Assembly (NCBI GenBank): GCA_949775045.1
Contig: OX459107.1
Location: 13,888,679 to 13,952,678 of the forward strand
Reading direction: 5' to 3'
Source: Metridium senile
Lineage: Eukaryota > Cnidaria > Anthozoa > Actiniaria > Metridiidae
Length of the DNA: 64,000 nt
This document shows, piece by piece, positions 39,951 through 50,576 of this stretch; the stretch's first letter is position 1, and each line of letters opens with the position of its first letter. A program made the position numbers and the translations under genes. The notes beneath the pieces are model-generated. The model was not told the origin of the DNA. It made no database searches and worked only from the letters and a program-made list of their open reading frames with translations.

Positions 39951-40769
39951 TTGATTGATTGGTAATTTATGAAACTGTTCACATGCTTAGCAATCCAGAT
40001 AAACACTTGTTGTACGCGCCACCTAAATTATTTTCGGTTGTGCAATCTTTGATGATGAGAACTAAGCGTCTCTTTTTTCACCAAGGCTGTCGTTTATGTC
40101 TGAATACCTTGGAGTACCTTTTTAAAACCGTTTAACATTACTTCACTTGAATTGAACGTGCTTTGATAAAAGAAAAACAGTAAATGATCTTAATAAATCA
40201 GGCATAGATGAAAATAGACCGCGAGCAGGCTTTTTTTTTTTTTTTACTTTTCCCTTCAGAGGAAAACAGACAAATTCCCCCTTCTCACCACAATCTCCGC
40301 ACGTCCGCGGTTTTATAAAAGCTAATTTTCGGATTCCGTAGGAAAAAGTAGAGAATGCTCTAAGACTAGATGAAAACAGCTATACGGGCATACAAGAAGA
40401 GAAGAGAAAGCTGGATTGGTGGAATGATTATGCAGCTTTTGTATATAGTGTACAAGTTACCATTTCCGCTCTTATAGTTTCACCACAGGTTATAATCAAT
40501 ATTAAAAACCGAAAATAAATGGCTTGGATCGCTAGAACGAAAGTTCGTGCCTTCAAATCAACAGAACTAAATGTCAATTGCAACTTTCGACAAATTATGG
40601 GCTGATTATAGCGCAGATCGTTTTTGGTGTAAGGTAGACCACTGCTGTAGCTGTGGTTGAAGGAAGCGTTCGTCCATTTCAAGAAGGTAACGAATCATAG
40701 CCGTTTGACCTCCGCTTTACTGCACGATCGCAAGTAACTATGGATCTTCCGGCCTACATTATTATATTC

Positions 40770-41080
40770 GATAATAATAATAATAAAACTATTCTACAAC
40801 CACCATTCCCTGTCGGGGCTCTTCCGTGAGGCTCACTCACACTCACTACCACTACATTCCATATTTACAACACACAACTCTGATCACATGTTTATTTTTG
40901 CGGAGGGAGGAAAACCGGATAACCCGGAGAAAACCCCTCATGGCATGAGAGAAAACAACACATCAAACAAACTCTATCCACTTGTCGCCTTAGCCGGGAA
41001 TAAATCGAACCCAGGTTACAGTGGTGAAATGCCAACGCTCTCACTGCTAGGCCACGAATGCCACCCAATAAATATTGACT
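40770..41080 (-). repeat. tRNA-derived SINE, full-length copy
   Basis: Minus-strand order: tRNA-like head (GGCCTAGCAGTGAGAGCG and GGGTTCGATTTATTCCCGG, 41000-41075), the body with GGGTTTTCTCCGGGTTATCC (40920-40945), a GTAGTGGTAGTGAGTGTGAG segment, CCTCACGGAAGAGCCCCGAC, and a tail of TTATTATTATTATTATCG. This explains the partial copies at 27300, 28100 and 22555. Confidence 0.7.
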
Positions 41081-41353
41081 AAAAAGTTAACATTCCAAAA
41101 CGTCAGTAAGTACCACTCTTTTTATACGGTGAAAAAGTTGCCATTTCAGTTTACTCCGAAGGATTACCGTCCTAAACGTCAGTAAATAACACTCTCTTTC
41201 ATAGGACGTACAAGTTACCATTTTTACTCCGACTTAACAATAAGGTCTGAAACGTCCGTAAAATGTTTTCGAACCATTCGAAATAGCAAACGAAAGCGAA
41301 AAGGTACACTGAAGGGCCAGACCACTGATGAAACCATGCCACCAAACCGCTTG

Positions 41354-41360
41354 TATAAAT
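41354..41360 (+). promoter_or_regulatory. TATA box
   Basis: TATAAAT lies 61 nt before the ATG of the PLAT-domain gene. Confidence 0.45.
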
Positions 41361-41420
41361 AATAGGTAGTTAGGTTGTTTGTTATTACTTCCTTGGATTC
41401 TTCAAGAGTACATTCAAGTG

Positions 41421-44400
41421 ATGGCGTTTGTTCATCTGTTCACGTTCCTGTTTGTATTTGGTGGATTTGCGCTAGGTTCCGTGACGGCAAAGAGTAAGAA
41501 CACAGCACTGTTATCTTACGAGTTATATGTTTGTATATGTTTGTTTGTTTGTAATGTCTGTTTGTTTGTCGGTCTGTTTATTTGTCTTTCTGTTTGTTAA
41601 TATATGTCTGCAGTTTGTTGGTCTGTTTATTTGTCTGTCTGTTTGTTTGCCTATATTTGTTTCTGTTTCTTTGTCAGTTTGTTTCTTTGTCTGTTTGCTC
41701 TGTTTGTCTGTTTGTCTGTTTGCTATGCTTGTCTGTTTGCCGGCCTGTTTTTGTGTTTGCTATGCTTGTCTGTTTGCCGGCCTGTTTTTGTGTTTGCTAT
41801 GCTTGTCTGTTTGCCGGCCTGCTTTTGTGTTTGCTATGCTTGTCTGTTTGCCGGCCTGTTTTTGTGTTTGCTATGCTTGTCTGTTTGCCGGTCTGTTTTT
41901 GTGTTTGCTATGCTTGTCTGTTTGCCGGCCTGTTTTTGTGTTTGCTATGCTTGTCTGTTTGCCGGCCTGTTTTTGTATTTGCTAAAATGGAAAAAAAATG
42001 TCAGTAAGCAACATTTAATACAGTGCTGATGTGTATATTAAACAATATCGTGTAAAACTGATCTTATTTTTCTTCCTCTATGTTCAGCCTATTATGTGCA
42101 AGTCAAAACGGGTTCTTCCTGGGGTGCAGGCACATCAGCTAACGTTAAGATCCAGATTGTTGGTACACAGGGAATAACCTCTGCACATCACATCAATCCA
42201 GACAATGGCTATTATAGAAATACGTAAGACTATAGGAACCGTACACGTTTTGAGCTTCAATAGGGAAAACACTCGTATTTTGCACGGGACTCTATATTTG
42301 TGTACGTTTATTTGTAAGAACTACAACAAATCTTCGTTATAATATCAAATTATTTTAAAAACTTAATTTTTCTAACGTACAAAATAAATAGATTTTCGTA
42401 GGAATTTTTGTTCGACTTTGTGCAAGTTTTGAAAGCACTGAAAGGACGAAATATCGAGGGATTTCTTGATATAGTTTGAAAATAACGATTTTAGTTCTTA
42501 TGAGTTGTGATTTTTTTCATATCACTTCCGTTGGCGCAAATTTTGCTTCGAAATCTTTTCATATTTGGAATTGGCATCACATTTCACATTACAAAATCGT
42601 AGTTTAAAGGAAAGTTGAACATATTATCCCCCCCCCCCCCCCCCCCCCCACCCCCCACACACACACCTAGGAACCTAGGAACTAGACGTAGGTAAATATG
42701 TGATGTTTCACATAACACTTTTGTTATGTATATAGGTGGGAGAGCTTTCATATCCATGACAGCGCCAATATCGGACATGTGACAGCTGTGAGGGTTTATC
42801 GCGATAGAAGTGGTTGGTTCTCACCATGGCAACTAGAAAAGGTACATTATATTATGATAATGCTAGTTATCGTGCAATTTAAGGTAAGAACAGTAAATGC
42901 AGCATGAACAATTAAAATAAATGTGGGTCACCGTGTTAGTTAAGGCGCTATAAGCGAAAAACGTCGGTAAAAAGGCAAAATGTCTATTGTTTTGGCCGAG
43001 TGGTCCTGGGCACTAGCCGCTTTCAAGACTCCCTATATCATTATTTAGTTTGTTTGAAGCTTAAAGGCTTAAAAGGTATAATTTGGCTTTGATTTGTTTT
43101 TCTCTTCCATGGCACTTTTGAATTTTCTTGAACAAGATGTGCGCGAGCGTAATGCGCAGTAGCAAGTGTCCGGAGCTACCTTAATTCCAATTGTTTCCTT
43201 AGAAACACTGACGCAGTCCACACTAGTTTAACCGCTAGTTATCGTACATTTTTACTCCAATTGTTTCCTTAGAAACACTGACGCAGTCCACACTAGTTTA
43301 ACCGCTAGTTATCGTACATTTTTACTCCAATTGTTTCCTTAGAAACACTGACGCAGTCCACACTAGTTTAACCGCTAGTTATCGTACATTTTTACTCCAA
43401 TTGTTTCCTTAGAAATACTGACGCAGTCCACACTAGTTTAACCGCTAGTTATCGTACATTTTTACTCCAATTGTTTCCTTAGAAACACTGACGCAGTTCA
43501 CACTAGTTTAACCGCTAGTTATTGTATAGACCCCGTCTAGTTTTGATCCCTATTGTCTTTGCAGATTGTTGTGACGGATGCTACAGGAAAAGAGTCGACG
43601 TTTCCTTATGGCAAATGGGTTGAACCCTATAAATGGAACTCTATAAGAGGTACAAATCTATGTTATGAAATATTCTTTGCCTGACTGGCTTTTTAACTGA
43701 TTGAATAACTGGTTGATTGAGTCATTGCCTAGAAGATTGATTGACTGATTGATTGATTGGCTAATAGATTAATTGATTGATTATCTGATTGATTGATAAA
43801 ATGATTAAACTGATATCGACCACTTAGAAAAGACAAAAACAAAGCATAACTGTGAACATTTAAATGCTTCGAAAGCATCTATATAAGCACAGTTTTTGGG
43901 GTGATTTGTATAGGTGTGAGGAAAGGAGTGCTATTGATATAATTTGATGTCTTTTCTTCACAAAGTTATTGATGGTATATCATCTATTATTGTTCCAGTG
44001 CAGTGCAAGGAGAATGAGCGGAAAATGCCCAGGACTGGAGCTTGTATAGGTATTTGAACAATTTATGAATCAAATGAGGGATTGGTGGATGGATGGATGG
44101 ATAGATGGATTGGTGGATGGATAGATGGATTGGTGGATGGATAGATGGATTGGTGGATGGATAGATGGATTGGTGGATGGATAGATGGATTGGTGGATGG
44201 ATAGATGGATTGGTGGATGGATTGGTGGATGGATTGGTGGATGGATTGGTGGATGGATTGGTGGATGGATTGGTGGATGGATAGGTGGATGGATAGGTGG
44301 ATGGATTGGTGGATGGATTGGTGGATGGATTGGTGGATGGATAGGTGGATGGATTGGTGGATGGATGGATGGATAGATGGATTGGTGGATATGGATTGGT

Positions 44401-47400
44401 GGATGGATTGGTGGATGGATAGGTGGATGGATTGGTGGATGGATTGGTGGATGGATGGATGGATAGATGGATTGGTGGATATGGATTGGTGGATGGATTG
44501 GTGGATGGATTGGTGGATGGATGGATTGGTAGATGAATTGGTAGACGGATTGGTGGATGGATTGGTGGATGGATTGGTGGATGGATTGGTGGATGGATGG
44601 ATGGATAGATGGATTGGTGGATATGGATTGGTGGATGGATTGGTGGATGGATTGGTGGATGGATGGATTGGTAGATGGATTGGTAGACGGATTGGTGGAT
44701 GGATTGGTGGATGGATAGGTGGATGGATTGGTGGATGGATTGGTGGATGGATTGGTAGATGGATTGGTGGATGGATTGGTAGACGGATTGGTGGATGGAT
44801 TGGTGGATGGATTGGTGGATGGATTGGTGGATGGATTGGTAGACGGATTGGTAGATGGATTGGTGGATGGATTGGTGGATGGATGGAATGAATGAGTGCT
44901 ATACAATAAATATGTGTTTTGTTCTATTTTTAGCTATTCAGTGTTTGCCACATTCCGGATCGTCTGCCAGCACCACGGGTAGGTAGTTTCTATTTCTAAT
45001 GCATTGACTTACATCATCTACTAGTACTCACACTATATAAAGATACATTAGATACTAAATCACATTGAGAAGGTGTGAAACGCGCTGCATAAATACCAAT
45101 TACATTACATACCATTGTAAAATAACTATTTGAAATCACGGTTGAGGCGCGGTTTGATTGGTTGAGGCGCGTGCATTATGAGAGCACACAGCACGCGCGT
45201 TTGCATGTTGATCAATTTGTATTTTATAAAAGAAATAGAAAACTTGCTTTCTGTGCTGTATGCAGTTATAAAGCACTTGGGAATTGTCAAAACACTCGAG
45301 CTTCGCGTAGTGCTTCTCTTAACATTTCTCTCATTATCTGACAACCCCGCATGGTTTATAACTGCACACAGCACGCACGCGCGTTTTCTATTTCTTCAAT
45401 CCTTCATTATTGTAAGCCGCGTGTCTGCAGTGTGCGCCTCAAATAGCGGTCTATACAAATAGCTAATCGGAAAGTGCATTGTGACGATGCGCTATATAAG
45501 CACACATTACATTACATACCAACCCCTCATAATTGTAAGCCGCGTGGCTGCAGTGTGCGCCTTAAATAACGGTCCATACATATACAGGGTTCGTACAGAA
45601 TCCTCAGAGAAAATTTCCAAAACTTTTCCAAAACTTTTTCAAAGCCTATTACTCAAAATTCCAAAACCACACAAGCTAAAAGTGCCAACGGGCATTGATT
45701 GCGGCAGGCAAAAAAATCATCAGCCGTTTTTTAATTACAACGAAAACAGTTCTTTGCAAGGTAGGAGCTGGGCAACCGACAACAAATTCATAACTTTTCC
45801 ATAGCCCAGCAGGTGAAAAAGGAATTTTCCAAAAGTTTCCAGGTCCTGGAAAAATGCATTACCAATTTCCAAAACTTTCCAAGACTTTCCAAAACCCGTA
45901 CGAACCCTGTATATAGTTAACTGTCGTGTATTTGGATGTTGTGACTTCTCATTTTTCTTCCTCTACGTTCAGCATACACTGTGAAGGTAACAACAGGCTC
46001 TTCCTGGGGTGCAGGGACATCAGCTAACGTTAAGATCAAGATTGTTGGTACAAGGGGAGAAACCTCTGCACATCACATCACTCCACATAATGGCTATTAC
46101 AGGGGCAGGTATAAAAACGATTTGAAATGTTATTTTATACACCTAAGGGATAAAGGTAGTCTTCGTCAATAACTAGGTCATAGATTATACAAGCCGAAAC
46201 GATGGATGGTATATTAGTGAGTGATAGATGAGCGAGAAAAGTAAGAAATGTGTCATTTTAATTAAAATGAATTGAAATACGTTTGGTGTATAATTGAAAT
46301 ACTGATACATGAGAAAAATATTATATGCCCTTGGCGGGAATGGGCCTTTTGCCCACCACAGCATATTTCCCATACTAATCCTTATAAAATATTGCATTTT
46401 ATATTTAATGCCATTTCTCATATGCTCAACATTATGAGCTACAACTTTAGCTTCCTATTAATATGTAGGTGATCTTTTCATTTCTGAAGTTCATTTTGAC
46501 ACAGCTGCTCTATTTAAAAGGGGTAGAATCACGTGACCTGTTGTTGCAAAAGGCCTATTGAACTCCACGGTGTTCAAATTTACCTAAGATATTAATATCG
46601 CCCTGGGACCACCAAAGTTTAAAATGTTCAAAGTTTAACTCGGTACTACGTGGTCACTTTTGCTTACAAAAAACGTCAAGTGCCTCGTTATAGCTTTGTT
46701 TTTCTGATCTGTTGTTTCAGAGTACAAGCAAGCACTTTTCATGGTATGAACGTTGGAGACTTGACCGCTGTCAAGGTTTATCGCGATAAAAGTGGCTGGT
46801 TTTCACCATGGCAACTGGACAAGGTTTGTTGTGCAACAGTATTACACCACCAGTCAAAAGCTGCATTTTCGTTGTCCCCATTATACTGTACCGCCATTTG
46901 TTTGGTTAGGTTTAGGGCAATTATTTTGAAAGACTCTATTGTTTTTTAAACCAATCATAAACGATGTTTCGATTTGGTGCTGACTGTCCCTTGTGAAAGA
47001 GAGAGAGAAAAATGTATTTTTGTACTATAAGTGTTTAAATAATGCATATTTATTATTGTGTTTATAGATTGCTGTATTTAGTAGGGCTACAGGAGTATGG
47101 GCCAAGTTTAGCTATGGTGACTGGCTACCACCTTACGCCTGGGAAGAACTCCTAGGTATATGCTCAGACACAGCACAGCACAGCACGGCACACAGCGCAT
47201 CATACAGAACAGCACAACATACATCACAGCACATCATACATCACAGCATACAGCATATAGCGCATCATACATCACAGCACATCATACAGCACAACACAAC
47301 ACAGCATACAGCACAACACAACACAGCACGGCATACAGCACAGCACAGCACGGCACATAGCACTCCATTTTCACTCCGATTGTCTCCGCTCAAAGCTAGG

Positions 47401-50003
47401 CAAGGTTAAGTTATGGGAGATAAGAGATCAGACCGGAGCTATGAGCTAGATACGAGGCGAACAGGCGGAATGACGTTGCGGACCGTCGCCTAGGGTGGGT
47501 CGAAACACCTATCTAGCCGCGTTGGCGAAATCGTCTAAAAGCCCTGAATTATGGTGCGAGGAGGTTTAAATACCTCTAAAAAGCCCGTGGCGATGATGCA
47601 CGACACAGAATGAAGGTGTTTTAACAAGATCTAGGTTATTAGCATAACGCTTGCCGCCTGTATTTCGCGGAGTTTTATGTAGTGAAAATAGCACAGAACA
47701 TCATACATGCACTTACAGCAGAGTACAGTATACAGCACATCACACAGCACAGCACATCATACAGCACAGCACATCATACAGCACAGCAAATCATAAAGCA
47801 CAGCATACAGAACAACACAGCACATCATACTTCACAGCACATCATACATCACAGCACATCATACATCACAGGACATCATACATCACAGCACATCACACAT
47901 TACAGCACATCATACAACACATCACATCATACATCACAGCACATCATACATCACAGGACATCATATACATCACAGGACATCATACATTACAGCACATCAT
48001 ACATCACAGCACATCATACAGCACAGCACATCATACATCACAGGACATCATACATCACAGCACATCACACATTACAGCACATCATACATCACAGCACATC
48101 ATACATTACAGCACATCATACATCACAGGACATCATACATCACAGGACATCATACATCACAGGACATCATACATCACAGCACATCATACATCACAGCACA
48201 TCATACATCACAGGACATCATACATCACAGCACATCATACATTACAGCACATCATACATCACAGGACATCATACATTACAACACATCATACAGCACAGCA
48301 TGCAGTACAGCACATCATACATCACATCATACAGCACAACATACATCACAGCTTACAGCACATCATACATCACAGCAAACAGCACATCATACAGCACAGT
48401 ACACCATACAGCACAGCACATCATACAACACATCATACAGCACATCATACATCACAGCACATCACACATTACAGCACATCATACATCACAGCACATCATA
48501 CATCACAGCACAGCATGCAGCACAGCATAAAGCACATCACAGCATACAGCACACCATACAGCACAGCACATCATACAACACAGCACATCATACAGCACAA
48601 CACATTATACAGCACAGCATACAGCACATCACATAACACACCATACAGCACCTCATACAGCACAGCACAGCATGCAGTACAGCACATCATACAGCACAAC
48701 ACAGCAGAGCACAGCACAGCATACAGCACAACACAGCACATCATACAGCACAGCACATCATACAGCACAGCACATCATACAGCACAGCATACAACCGACA
48801 CATGATCATACAGCACAGCAAAGCCCATCATACAGCACAGCTCATTATACAGCACAGCCCATCATACAGCAGAGCACAGCACAGCCCATCATACAGTAGA
48901 GAGTAAAGCAGTGCATCACACCGCACAGGAAAGCTTTGCGCTTTGCATCGCATCATGTCACATCATATCGCATCTTATCACATTGCATGTAAGTCAGTAT
49001 GATAGTTAACGCAATTTTCTTCATGGCTTTAGTGAGATGTGAAAGCAACCAACAGAAAAAAGGCAGCAAAGGGCCTTGTAAAGGTATATATATTATAACT
49101 ACGACAATGATACGTTTATTTGAAATGTTTGCACTATGTAATTAGAGACTCCGTTATGGCGTTTAAATGCATGACTGGTCTGCACCTTATCATTTTTGTA
49201 ATCAATAATATTTATTTCTAGAGGTAGCATCAGTGGTCGAGTGACCCGTAATTTGCTAGCCTGAGGAACTCAGGCTAGTAATTTGCAACAACGACTAAAT
49301 ATACCATTATGTAAAAAAGCTACTGGCCAGAGGTCCTTTTATTACCGCATTGTTAGACTATAGAACGCTATTTGCCCTAAAATTAAATTAAATCCTTCTG
49401 TATCGAGTTTTAAACGTAATCTTAAGTCTTACCTTTTAAAACAATTTTTGTCTTGAATTTATTTAACCAATTATAATTTAAGAAATAGAAGATGATTTTC
49501 CGTGTTATATAGCCTGATCTAAACACGCGTGATGTTGGGAGAACACGAGAGAGTGTAGGAAAGCTTTTCCAGCTCTCGAGTGTTTTCCCAACATCACAAG
49601 TGTTTAGATCAGGCTATATAACAAGGAAAATTGTCTTCTATTGCTTTTATAAAATATTTTTTGAGGCTAAATCGGCATTGTAATTGCTGATAAGAATAAC
49701 AATTCTCAATACGCGCGCCATCAATACGCGAGCGCATGTTTAGATAGCCTCATCCAACACGGTTTTTGACCAATCAGAGCACGCGTACTATCTAAATTAT
49801 TTTATAAATAGATATCTAGTTTTTATCCTGGTTTCTGTATTTTACATAGTATATTTTCAAGTTTGTACATATATAATTATATAATTTATTTATTTTTATT
49901 GAATTGTCACTGAAAAACCCCTATTGTCAATAAAGTATTGTATTGTATATTAAAACCATATTTTCTTTTCACTTTTTCAGCAAAATTCTGTTCTAGCCGA
50001 TGA
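41421..50003 (+). CDS. Secreted double-PLAT/LH2-domain protein, 298 residues, 11 exons
   Basis: Exons: 41421-41493, 42088-42223, 42736-42841, 43565-43649, 43999-44049, 44934-44978, 45973-46108, 46721-46823, 47068-47155, 49033-49083, 49981-50003. Phases agree throughout; total 897 bp including the stop. Exon 1 is a signal peptide (residues 1-23). PLAT 1 (25-133) and PLAT 2 (166-274) each show the (Y)-V-K/[18 protein letters not shown] start, the HH(I)-x-P-x-NGYYR turn, and AV(R/K)VYRD(R/K)SGWFSPWQL before the last strands. After each comes a basic linker with C-x12-C-x4/5-C. PLAT domains are beta-sandwich folds that bind lipids or protein partners. Here, with no enzyme attached and a signal peptide, an extracellular binding role is inferred. 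Lipoxygenase or polycystin parts are absent. Introns are filled with minisatellites. Start chosen at the ATG opening the signal peptide. Confidence 0.92.
41731..41985. repeat. 37-bp minisatellite in PLAT intron 1
   Basis: Seven units containing GCTATGCTTGTCTGTTTGCC and GGCCTGTTTTTGTGTTT, preceded (41520-41730) by irregular TTTGTCTG units. Frames are open in all three phases because 37 is not a multiple of three and the unit lacks stops. Confidence 0.95.
43187..43526. repeat. 70-bp tandem repeat, five units, in PLAT intron 3
   Basis: Units run TTGTTTCCTTAGAAACACTG, ACGCAGTCCACACTAGTTTA, ACCGCTAGTTATCGTACATT, TTTACTCCAA at exact 70-bp spacing (43191, 43261, 43331, 43401, 43471). It belongs to the ACTAGCGAGTAAACTAGT family. 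Confidence 0.95.
44078..44890. repeat. GGATTGGT-type minisatellite in PLAT intron 5
   Basis: More than 800 bp of GGATGGATTGGT variants with a higher-order pattern marked by ATATGGATTGG, begun 30 bp after the donor of exon 5. The Ile/Pro- and Trp/Met-rich frames are artefacts. Confidence 0.97.
45125..45415. mobile_element. Foldback MITE, reverse copy of 35085-35375
   Basis: Words GAAATCACGGTTGAGGCGCG, GCAGTTATAAAGCACTTGGG, TTGTCAAAACACTCGAG and GGTTTATAACTGCACACAGC reproduce the 35085 element in the opposite orientation. In PLAT intron 6. Confidence 0.75.
45470..45584 (-). repeat. SINE-tail-like repeat
   Basis: Reverse complement of the unit at 1-590: GCGCTATATAAGCACACATT, ATTACATACCAACCCCTCAT, AAGCCGCGTGGCTGCAGTGT. 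Confidence 0.7.
45585..45909. mobile_element. MITE with CAGGGTTCGTAC ends
   Basis: CAGGGTTCGTAC at the left and GTACGAACCCTG at the right, TATA-rich on both outer sides. The interior has repeated TTTCCAAAACTTT words. A related element with CACAGGGTTCGTGCT ends is at 60048. Confidence 0.75.
46200..46640. mobile_element. Foldback MITE, relative of 50163-50576
   Basis: Shares GTTCATTTTGACACAGCTG, ATTTAAAAGGGGTAGAATCA, CGTGACCTGTTGTTGC and AAAGGCCTATTG with the copy at 50163-50576. The left arm is decayed. In PLAT intron 7. Confidence 0.6.
47160..48960. repeat. CATCATACAGCACAGCA-type satellites in PLAT intron 9
   Basis: Two arrays (47160-47360 and 47690-48960) of variable 5- and 10-15 bp words such as CACATCATACATCACAG. 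They are separated by about 330 bp of unrelated DNA. The 384-codon frame is a repeat artefact. Confidence 0.95.
49330..49930 (+). pseudogene. LINE C-terminal fragment interrupted by a foldback element
   Basis: Reads [22 protein letters not shown], preceded by RIVRL-x-NA. The corresponding 3' UTR (49860-49945) ends in GTCAATAAAGTATTGTATTG. In PLAT intron 10. The insertion at 49485-49810 splits it. Confidence 0.65.
49485..49810. mobile_element. Foldback MITE inside the LINE fragment
   Basis: GTTATATAGCCTGATCTAAA pairs with TTTAGATCAGGCTATATAAC, and GATGTTGGGAGAACACGAGA pairs with CTCTCGAGTGTTTTCCCAACATC. A one-sided extension to ACCAATCAGAGCACGCG resembles the layout at 35085-35375. It interrupts the LINE 3' region, so it is younger. 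Confidence 0.75.
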
Positions 50004-50073
50004 CCGTGATCGTATCATGAACGTCAAATTTTTGCTGAAAGTATTATGTGAACGCTGATTTGCTGATGGAAAT

Positions 50074-50079
50074 ATTAAA
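50074..50079 (+). terminator. Polyadenylation signal
   Basis: ATTAAA lies 71 nt after the stop of the PLAT gene. Confidence 0.4.
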
Positions 50080-50162
50080 GATAATTACTTTGTTAGCACA
50101 TTGGTAACTGATTTATGGGGAAAAGGGGATTGTGTTCGAGAAAGAGAGGGTTTGAGATAAAC

Positions 50163-50576
50163 GATAGTCATAGGCTTTTTGTAACAGGTCACGTGACCCT
50201 ACCCCTTTTAAATCGAACAGCTGTGTCAAAATGAACATCAGAAATGAAAAGAGCACCTCCATATTAGTAAGAAAGTTTTAGCTCATAATGTTGAGCAAAG
50301 GAGACATAGCATTAAATATAAAATTCAATATATTATAAGGATTTGTATGGAAAATGTCCAGAGCAGGTTTTCCATACGAATCATAATAAATTATTGAATT
50401 TTTAATTTAATGCATGCATTTCCGTCGTGTCACATGTTATGAGCTGATATTTCGCCTTCTTACTAATGTCGAGGTGCTCTTAACTTTTTTTTTTTTCTAA
50501 TGTTCATTTTGACACAGCTGTTCGATTTAAAAGGGATAGGGTCACGTGATCTATTGTTGCAAAAGGCCTATTGCCT
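50163..50576. mobile_element. Foldback MITE inserted in the 73-bp array
   Basis: ATAGGCTTTTTGTAACAGGT, CACGTGACCCTA and CAGCTGTGTCAAAATGAAC on the left are answered inversely by GTTCATTTTGACACAGCTG, GGGTCACGTGATC and AAAAGGCCTAT on the right. The outer flanks are the two halves of one 73-bp repeat unit. Confidence 0.8.

Noticed and set aside
41379..41420. Earlier start for the PLAT gene at 41379
   Set aside because: The codon is TTG; the ATG at 41421 opens a normal signal peptide.
41527..42029. Cys/Val/Leu-rich ORFs in three frames
   Set aside because: 37-bp minisatellite in PLAT intron 1.
44070..44906. 278-codon ORF rich in Pro, Ile, His, Ser
   Set aside because: Reverse strand of the GGATTGGT minisatellite.
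47651..48805. 384-codon His/Ser/Thr-rich ORF
   Set aside because: Satellite array in a PLAT-gene intron.
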